A stretch of 64,000 nt of DNA, taken from Frondihabitans australicus. Its GTDB lineage: Bacteria; Actinomycetota; Actinomycetes; Actinomycetales; Microbacteriaceae. Location of the stretch: positions 1,426,001-1,490,000 of the forward strand of contig NZ_RBKS01000001.1 in assembly GCF_003634555.1 (NCBI RefSeq). The letters are read 5' to 3'. The notes under the pieces were generated by a model that saw only the letters and a list, made by a program, of their open reading frames with translations, was not told where the DNA came from and ran no database searches. This document shows positions 59,529 through 64,000 of this stretch, piece by piece. The first letter of the stretch is position 1. Each line of letters starts with the position of its first letter. Both the position numbers and the translations under genes were made by a program.

Positions 59529-60530
59529 TCAGCGACCCCAGCGCAGCGCGGCGGTCTCGACGGGGGCGTCCCACAGATCGGTGAGCTCATCGTCGAGCTT
59601 CGTGAGAGTGATCGAGACGCCCTGCATCTCGAGGCTCGTCACGTAGTTGCCCACCAGCGTACGCGTGACCTCGATGCCCCTGTCGGCCAGCACCTTGGCG
59701 GCATGGCGGTAGACGATGTACTGCTCGACGAGCGGAGTGCCGCCCATCCCGTTGACGAACAGCAGCACCCGGTCGCCCGAGGAGAACGGGAGGTCCTCCA
59801 GGATCGGCGCGAGCATGCGGTCCACGATCGCGTCGGCGCTCTCGAGCTTGATCCGCTCGCGCCCGGGCTCGCCGTGGATCCCGATGCCGATCTCGATCTC
59901 GTCCTCGGGCAGCGTGAAGCTCGGCTCGCCGGCGTGCGGCACGATCCCGGCGGTGAGGGCGACGCCCATGGTGCGGGTCACCGAGTTCACCTTCGTGGCG
60001 ACTGCGGCGACCGCGTCGAGGTCGTCTCCGCGCTCGGCGGCCGCGCCCGCGCACTTCTCGACGACGACGGTGCCCGCGACGCCACGGCGACCCGCCGTGT
60101 ACAGGCTGTCCTTCACGGCGACGTCGTCGTCGACGATCACGGACACCACGCGGACGCCCTCGGCGTCGGCGAGGTCGGCGGCGGTCTCGAAGTTGAGCAC
60201 GTCGCCCGTGTAGTTCTTCACGATGTGCAGCACGCCCGCGCCGCCGTCGGCCTTGAGCGTCGCCGCCACGATCGGATCCGGCGTCGGCGACGTGAACACG
60301 GCGCCCGGCACGGCCGCCGTCAGCATGCCGTAGCCGACGAATCCGGCGTGCAGCGGCTCGTGGCCCGAGCCGCCTCCCGACACGAGTCCGACTCTGCCCG
60401 TGGTCGCGCCGCCCGCGCGCGAGACGAACAGCGGATCGGGCGTCACCTCCACGAGGTCGCCGTGGGCGAGGCCGAAGCCCTCCACGGATTCGTCGACGAC
60501 GTTCTTCGGATCGTTGATGAGCTTCTTCAT
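59529..60530 (-). CDS. dhaK: dihydroxyacetone kinase substrate-binding subunit DhaK
   Basis: A 333-residue subunit that binds dihydroxyacetone covalently as a hemiaminal through a histidine, present in [14 protein letters not shown] (about residue 218). [20 protein letters not shown] (about 46-65) and [14 protein letters not shown] are the other family motifs. It is the first gene of the dhaKLM operon and is divergent from glpF, with operator-like repeats in the 207-base gap. GGGGAGG precedes the ATG. Glycerol dehydrogenase, which would make the substrate, is not in this window. Confidence 0.95.
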   Translation of the reverse strand: MKKLINDPKNVVDESVEGFGLAHGDLVEVTPDPLFVSRAGGATTGRVGLVSGGGSGHEPLHAGFVGYGMLTAAVPGAVFTSPTPDPIVAATLKADGGAGVLHIVKNYTGDVLNFETAADLADAEGVRVVSVIVDDDVAVKDSLYTAGRRGVAGTVVVEKCAGAAAERGDDLDAVAAVATKVNSVTRTMGVALTAGIVPHAGEPSFTLPEDEIEIGIGIHGEPGRERIKLESADAIVDRMLAPILEDLPFSSGDRVLLFVNGMGGTPLVEQYIVYRHAAKVLADRGIEVTRTLVGNYVTSLEMQGVSITLTKLDDELTDLWDAPVETAALRWGR

Positions 60531-60557
60531 CGCAGGCCTCCCCGGTGAGCGCGAGCA

Positions 60558-60686
60558 CACGGTGTGGTCACCGTGCTGAGCACACGCTAGCGCCAAACGA
60601 ACGGACAGAGCCAGACACAAAACAAAGTCTGTGCGTGTTGGTATCGAGGGCCTATCTCGGGTCTATGGTGATGACAAACGCTCACC
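60558..60686. promoter_or_regulatory. divergent dhaK/glpF control region with three inverted repeats
   Basis: CACGGTG-TGGT-CACCGTG (60558-60575) is a perfect repeat on the dhaK side. CAGAC-N10-GTCTG (60612-60631) is central and A/T-rich. GGTGA-N10-TCACC (60667-60686) lies on the glpF side. The GGTG/CACC halves recur in the outer two, which suggests one regulator for both operons. A direct repeat GCTCGTT (60692, 60710) precedes glpF. Confidence 0.5.
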
Positions 60687-60737
60687 GCAGAGCTCGTTCG
60701 ACGTGCTCTGCTCGTTAATCGACAAAGGACGGTCGAC

Positions 60738-61460
60738 GTGACTCTGGGAACCATATTTCTGTCCGAGACGGTGGGTACCGCCGTCCTGATCCTGTTGGGT
60801 ACGGGTGTCGTCGCGAACGTCGCCCTGACCAAGACCAAGGGCTTCAACGGCGGCACGCTCATGGTGACGTTCGGCTGGGCCTTCGCCGTCTTCGCCGGCG
60901 TCACGGTCTCCTACTCGTCGGGCGCGCACCTGAACCCCGCCGTGAGCCTCGCCCAGCTGATCCTGGGCAACATCACGTTCGTGCAGTTCTGCATCTACGT
61001 GCTGGGGCAGTTCCTCGGGGCCATCATCGGCGCCACGCTCTGTTGGCTCGCCTACCGCGACCACTTCGACCAGGAGCCCGAACCCGCCGCCAAGCTCGGC
61101 GTCTTCTCCACCGGCCCCGCCATCCGCAACTACGCCTGGAACCTCATCACCGAGATCATCGGCACCTTCGTGCTCGTGTTCTCGATCATCGCCTTCACGA
61201 ACGGCAAGACGCCGGCCGCCCTCGGAGCACTCCCGGTCGCCTTCATCGTCCTCGTGATCGGCGTCTCGCTCGGTGGCCCGACCGGCTACGCGATCAACCC
61301 GGCCCGTGACCTCGGCCCCCGCATCGCGCACGCCTTCCTGCCCATCAAGGGCAAGGGCTCGAGCGACTGGTCGTACGCCTGGGTGCCGGTCGTCGGCCCG
61401 CTGGTCGGCGGCGCCCTCGCCGCGCTGCTGTCCTTCCCGCTGCTCCCCGTCGTGCACTGA
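60738..61460 (+). CDS. glpF: glycerol uptake facilitator (aquaglyceroporin)
   Basis: A 240-residue MIP channel with six transmembrane helices and two half-helices. The two NPA boxes are [12 protein letters not shown] (about residue 62) and [15 protein letters not shown] (about 187). The Asp after the second NPA-R marks aquaglyceroporins (glycerol-conducting) rather than water-only aquaporins. GTG start behind AAAGGA. glpK follows after 94 bases containing a hairpin that may reduce glpK transcription. Confidence 0.95.
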   Translation: MTLGTIFLSETVGTAVLILLGTGVVANVALTKTKGFNGGTLMVTFGWAFAVFAGVTVSYSSGAHLNPAVSLAQLILGNITFVQFCIYVLGQFLGAIIGATLCWLAYRDHFDQEPEPAAKLGVFSTGPAIRNYAWNLITEIIGTFVLVFSIIAFTNGKTPAALGALPVAFIVLVIGVSLGGPTGYAINPARDLGPRIAHAFLPIKGKGSSDWSYAWVPVVGPLVGGALAALLSFPLLPVVH

Positions 61461-61470
61461 CGCACGATCC

Positions 61471-61502
61471 CCGCCGCGTGGGCATGACGGCCCACGCGGC
61501 GG
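61471..61502 (+). terminator. intercistronic hairpin between glpF and glpK
   Basis: CCGCCGCGTGGGC and GCCCACGCGGCGG, perfect 13-base arms around ATGACG. There is no T-tract, so partial termination or mRNA 3'-end protection is more likely than full termination. Confidence 0.6.
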
Positions 61503-61554
61503 TCCCGACCGACATCCGAACGACTCACCACTCAACGACGAAGGAGCACCACCC

Positions 61555-63072
61555 GTGAGCGACGACTACATCCTCGCCATCGACCAGGGCACGACATCGA
61601 GCCGCGCCATCGTCTTCGACCACTCCGGTTCGATCGTCTCGACCGGCCAGCTCGAGCACGAGCAGATCTTCCCCCACGCGGGCTGGGTCGAGCACAACCC
61701 CAAGGAGATCTGGGAGAACACCCGCGAGGTGATCGGCCAGGCCCTCTCGCGCGCCAACATCACGCGCCACAACATCAAGGCCATCGGCATCACCAACCAG
61801 CGCGAGACCGCGGTCGTCTGGGACAAGAACACCGGCGAGCCCGTCTACAACGCAATCGTCTGGCAGGACACCCGCACGCAGGAGATCGTCGACCGCTTCG
61901 CCGCCGACGGAGGCGTCGAGCGCTTCAAGGACATCGTCGGACTCCCCCTCTCGACCTACTTCGCCGGAACGAAGATCGTGTGGATCCTCGAGAACGTCGA
62001 GGGAGCCCGCGAGAAGGCCGAGGCCGGAGACCTCCTCTTCGGCACGACCGACACCTGGGTGCTCTGGAACCTCACCGGCGGGACCGACGGCGGTGTGCAC
62101 GTCACCGACGTCACCAACGCGTCGCGCACGCTCTTCCTCGACCTCGAGACCCTCGAGTGGCGCCAGGACATCCTCGACGTCTTCGGCGTGCCGAAGTCGA
62201 TGCTGCCCGAGGTCAAGTCGTCGTCGGAGATCTACGGCTACGCGTCGAGCTCCTCTCTGCTGCGCGAGGTGCCGATCGCCGGAATCCTGGGCGACCAGCA
62301 GGCCGCCACCTTCGGCCAGGCGGCGTTCGACGCCGGCGAGTCGAAGAACACGTACGGCACCGGCAACTTCCTCATCTTCAACACGGGCGAGGAGAAGGTG
62401 AAGAGCGAGAACGGCCTGCTCACGACGATCGGCTACAAGCTGGGCGACGGGCCGATCCACTACGCGCTCGAGGGGTCGATCGCCGTGACCGGGTCGCTGA
62501 TCCAGTGGCTCCGCGACAACCTCGGCATCATCAACTCGGCCCCCGAGGTCGAGGCCCTCGCCACCACGGTCGACGACAACGGCGGCGTGTACTTCGTCCC
62601 CGCCTTCTCGGGGCTCTTCGCCCCGTACTGGCGGTCGGATGCACGTGGTGCGCTGGTCGGCATGACCCGCTACGTGAACAAGGGCCACATCGCCCGGGCC
62701 GCGCTGGAGGCGACCGCCTTCCAGACCCGCGAGGTCCTGGATGCGGTGAACGCCGACTCCGGCGTCGACCTGACCGAGCTGAAGGTCGACGGTGGCATGA
62801 CCGCCAACGACGCCCTCATGCAGTTCCAGGCCGACATCCTCAACGTTCCCGTCGTCCGACCCGTCGTCGCGGAGACGACGGCGCTCGGTGCGGCCTACGC
62901 CGCGGGGCTCGCCGTCGGATTCTGGGCGAACCTCGACGACCTGCGCGCGAACTGGCAGCAGTCGAAGCGCTGGGAGCCGAACCTCGACGCTGACGAGCGC
63001 GACCGCCAGCTCCGCCTCTGGAAGAAGGCCGTGACGAAGACCTTCGACTGGGTCGACGGCGACGTGCAGTAG
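61555..63072 (+). CDS. glpK: glycerol kinase
   Basis: A 505-residue FGGY-family kinase that makes sn-glycerol-3-phosphate from glycerol and ATP. Hallmarks are [16 protein letters not shown] (residues ~6-21), [27 protein letters not shown] (about 82), [20 protein letters not shown] (about 242), [13 protein letters not shown] (about 263) and [19 protein letters not shown] (about 410), the last being the FGGY signature region. The GTG start has AAGGAG 8 bases upstream, a strong ribosome binding site. No glpD gene follows; a strong terminator does. Confidence 0.97.
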   Translation: MSDDYILAIDQGTTSSRAIVFDHSGSIVSTGQLEHEQIFPHAGWVEHNPKEIWENTREVIGQALSRANITRHNIKAIGITNQRETAVVWDKNTGEPVYNAIVWQDTRTQEIVDRFAADGGVERFKDIVGLPLSTYFAGTKIVWILENVEGAREKAEAGDLLFGTTDTWVLWNLTGGTDGGVHVTDVTNASRTLFLDLETLEWRQDILDVFGVPKSMLPEVKSSSEIYGYASSSSLLREVPIAGILGDQQAATFGQAAFDAGESKNTYGTGNFLIFNTGEEKVKSENGLLTTIGYKLGDGPIHYALEGSIAVTGSLIQWLRDNLGIINSAPEVEALATTVDDNGGVYFVPAFSGLFAPYWRSDARGALVGMTRYVNKGHIARAALEATAFQTREVLDAVNADSGVDLTELKVDGGMTANDALMQFQADILNVPVVRPVVAETTALGAAYAAGLAVGFWANLDDLRANWQQSKRWEPNLDADERDRQLRLWKKAVTKTFDWVDGDVQ

Positions 63073-63088
63073 TCCTCGGAAGAACGAG

Positions 63089-63120
63089 AAGGCCCGGCAG
63101 GATCGCTCCTGCCGGGCCTT
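63089..63120. terminator. strong terminator between glpK and trpD
   Basis: AAGGCCCGGCAGGA and TCCTGCCGGGCCTT, perfect 14-base arms with a TCGC loop and flanking A/T, so it can act in both directions between convergent genes. Confidence 0.9.
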
Positions 63121-63135
63121 TCCCGTACGCGGAGG

Positions 63136-64000
63136 CTAGCGCTGCGTGGCCGCCACCCACGCGTCGAGCTTCGCCGTAGCGCTGCCGTCATCGATCGCCT
63201 TCCGTGCGATCTCGAGCTGCTCCGCGAACCGCGCGATGATCGGGCGTTCGCGCTGCGTGGGATCCTGCGCCAGCGCGAACGACACCAGCCCCGCGGCCGC
63301 GTTGAGCAGCACGATGTCGCGCACCGGGCCCGTCTCGCCGGCCAGCGTGCGGCGGGCGACCTCGGCGTTGTGGGCGGCGTCGCCGCCGAGGAGGTCGTCG
63401 ATCCGGGCGCGCGGGATGCCGAGCTCGAGCGGGTCGAAGTCGTGCTCGGTCACGGACCCCGCCGACACCTCCCAGATGTGGCTGTGCCCCGTGGTCGTGA
63501 GCTCGTCGAGGCCGTCGTCGCCGCGGAACACGAGGGCGGTCGCGCCACGGGTCTGGAAGACCCCGACGAGGAGGGGGATCTTGGTCGCGTTCGACACGCC
63601 GACGGCGCTGGCCTCGGGCCGTGCCGGGTTGGTCAGCGGACCCAGGAAGTTGAAGACGGTCGGCACGCCGATCTCGCGCCGCGTCACGGCCGCGTGCTTG
63701 AAGCCGGGGTGGAAGGCCGCCGCGAAGGCGAAGGTGAGCCCGACCTCGTCGAGCACCTCGGCGACACGCGCCGGATCGCGCGTGAGGTCGACGCCCAGGG
63801 CGCCCAGCACGTCGGAAGCACCGGAGGCTGAGCTGGCCGCGCGATTGCCGTGCTTGATGACCGGCACACCGCACGCCGCGACGACGATGGACGCCATCGT
63901 CGACACGTTCACCGTGCCGAAGCGGTCGCCGCCCGTGCCGACGATGTCGACCGCCATCGAGTCCACGTCGAGCGGAAGCGCGTGCGCCAGGATCGCGTCG
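63136..64000 (-). CDS. trpD: anthranilate phosphoribosyltransferase, partial (N-terminus beyond right edge)
   Basis: The C-terminal 287 codons of TrpD, which transfers phosphoribose from PRPP to anthranilate in tryptophan synthesis. Seen are VDIVGTGGDRFGTVNVSTMAS (PRPP-binding loop), KHGNRAASSASGASDVLGALG, GFKHAAVTRREIGVPTVFNFLGPLTNPARP and the C-terminal helices. The frame remains open to the window end (L-A-H-A-L-P-L-D-V-D-S-M-A), so the ATG/GTG near 63966 are internal and not the start. No other trp gene is visible; in many actinobacteria trpD is separate from the other trp genes. Confidence 0.95.
   Translation of the reverse strand, partial: DAILAHALPLDVDSMAVDIVGTGGDRFGTVNVSTMASIVVAACGVPVIKHGNRAASSASGASDVLGALGVDLTRDPARVAEVLDEVGLTFAFAAAFHPGFKHAAVTRREIGVPTVFNFLGPLTNPARPEASAVGVSNATKIPLLVGVFQTRGATALVFRGDDGLDELTTTGHSHIWEVSAGSVTEHDFDPLELGIPRARIDDLLGGDAAHNAEVARRTLAGETGPVRDIVLLNAAAGLVSFALAQDPTQRERPIIARFAEQLEIARKAIDDGSATAKLDAWVAATQR

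Overview
This window is a gene-dense, roughly 70% G+C stretch of a Gram-positive actinobacterial chromosome. Several markers support the class: MshC (mycothiol synthesis), RbpA (RNA polymerase accessory factor), the PafB/PafC pair, a HelY-type helicase, many GTG starts and start/stop overlaps of the GTGA and ATGA type. Proteasome genes are missing from the interval where mycobacteria carry them, and the overall gene set fits the family Microbacteriaceae (Frondihabitans, Leifsonia or Curtobacterium-like). The family call is an inference; no rRNA or species marker is present. I see no insertion sequence, prophage or CRISPR array.

Layout. 1-3163 (minus): end of an exopolysaccharide/surface-glycan cluster (CDP-alcohol phosphatidyltransferase cut by the left edge, GT4 glycosyltransferase, polyprenyl sugar-phosphate transferase) behind an 870-base non-coding region with G/C-run inverted repeats. 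4033-7098: type II NADH dehydrogenase, a small acidic protein, an aldo/keto reductase, a short-repeat array and tRNA-Leu(GAG). 7200-25237: a conserved actinobacterial block of M20 peptidase, uppP, mshC, PAC2, HAD, trmI, two FKBP-like lipoproteins, pafB, pafC, tatC, helY, lnt and rbpA. Its order resembles that in Mycobacterium tuberculosis, but the Pup-proteasome genes and tatA are not where expected. 25378-31579: glycerophosphodiesterase, a stomatin/NfeD pair, an SDR-NUDIX-LLM operon and a GT2-GtrA glycosyltransferase. 31580-41546 (minus): acyl-CoA oxidase, a secreted S53 peptidase behind a two-component system, and a three-gene membrane operon (YcgR/YcgQ-like). 41600-48514: accessory-looking region with a TetR/tautomerase divergon, a group of small secreted Ig-like proteins, a beta-helix-like protein and an unusual phosphatase-transporter fusion. 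48649-54818: argG, a MarR regulator, and a two-gene cell-wall glycan operon with a fused CDP-glycerol transferase/glycosyltransferase. 55043-57420: CoA-transferase plus glutaryl-CoA-dehydrogenase-like pair. 58106-63072: dihydroxyacetone kinase (dhaKLM) divergent from glpF-glpK. 63136-64000: trpD, cut by the right edge.

How the genes work together. Glycerol enters through GlpF and is phosphorylated by GlpK; dihydroxyacetone is phosphorylated by DhaK/DhaL with phosphate relayed through DhaM (EIIA plus HPr), so both routes feed triose phosphates. UppP recycles the undecaprenyl carrier used by the glycan clusters at both ends. Lnt acylates lipoproteins such as the two FKBP-like ones encoded just upstream. 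PafB/PafC, by family knowledge, activate the DNA-damage response and persist here without neighbouring proteasome genes. The most unusual items are the histidine-phosphatase/BASS-like fusion, the secreted Ig-like cluster, the shared G/C-run repeats upstream of the glycan and S53 peptidase genes, and a heavily iterated CAGGATC word spread across the window.
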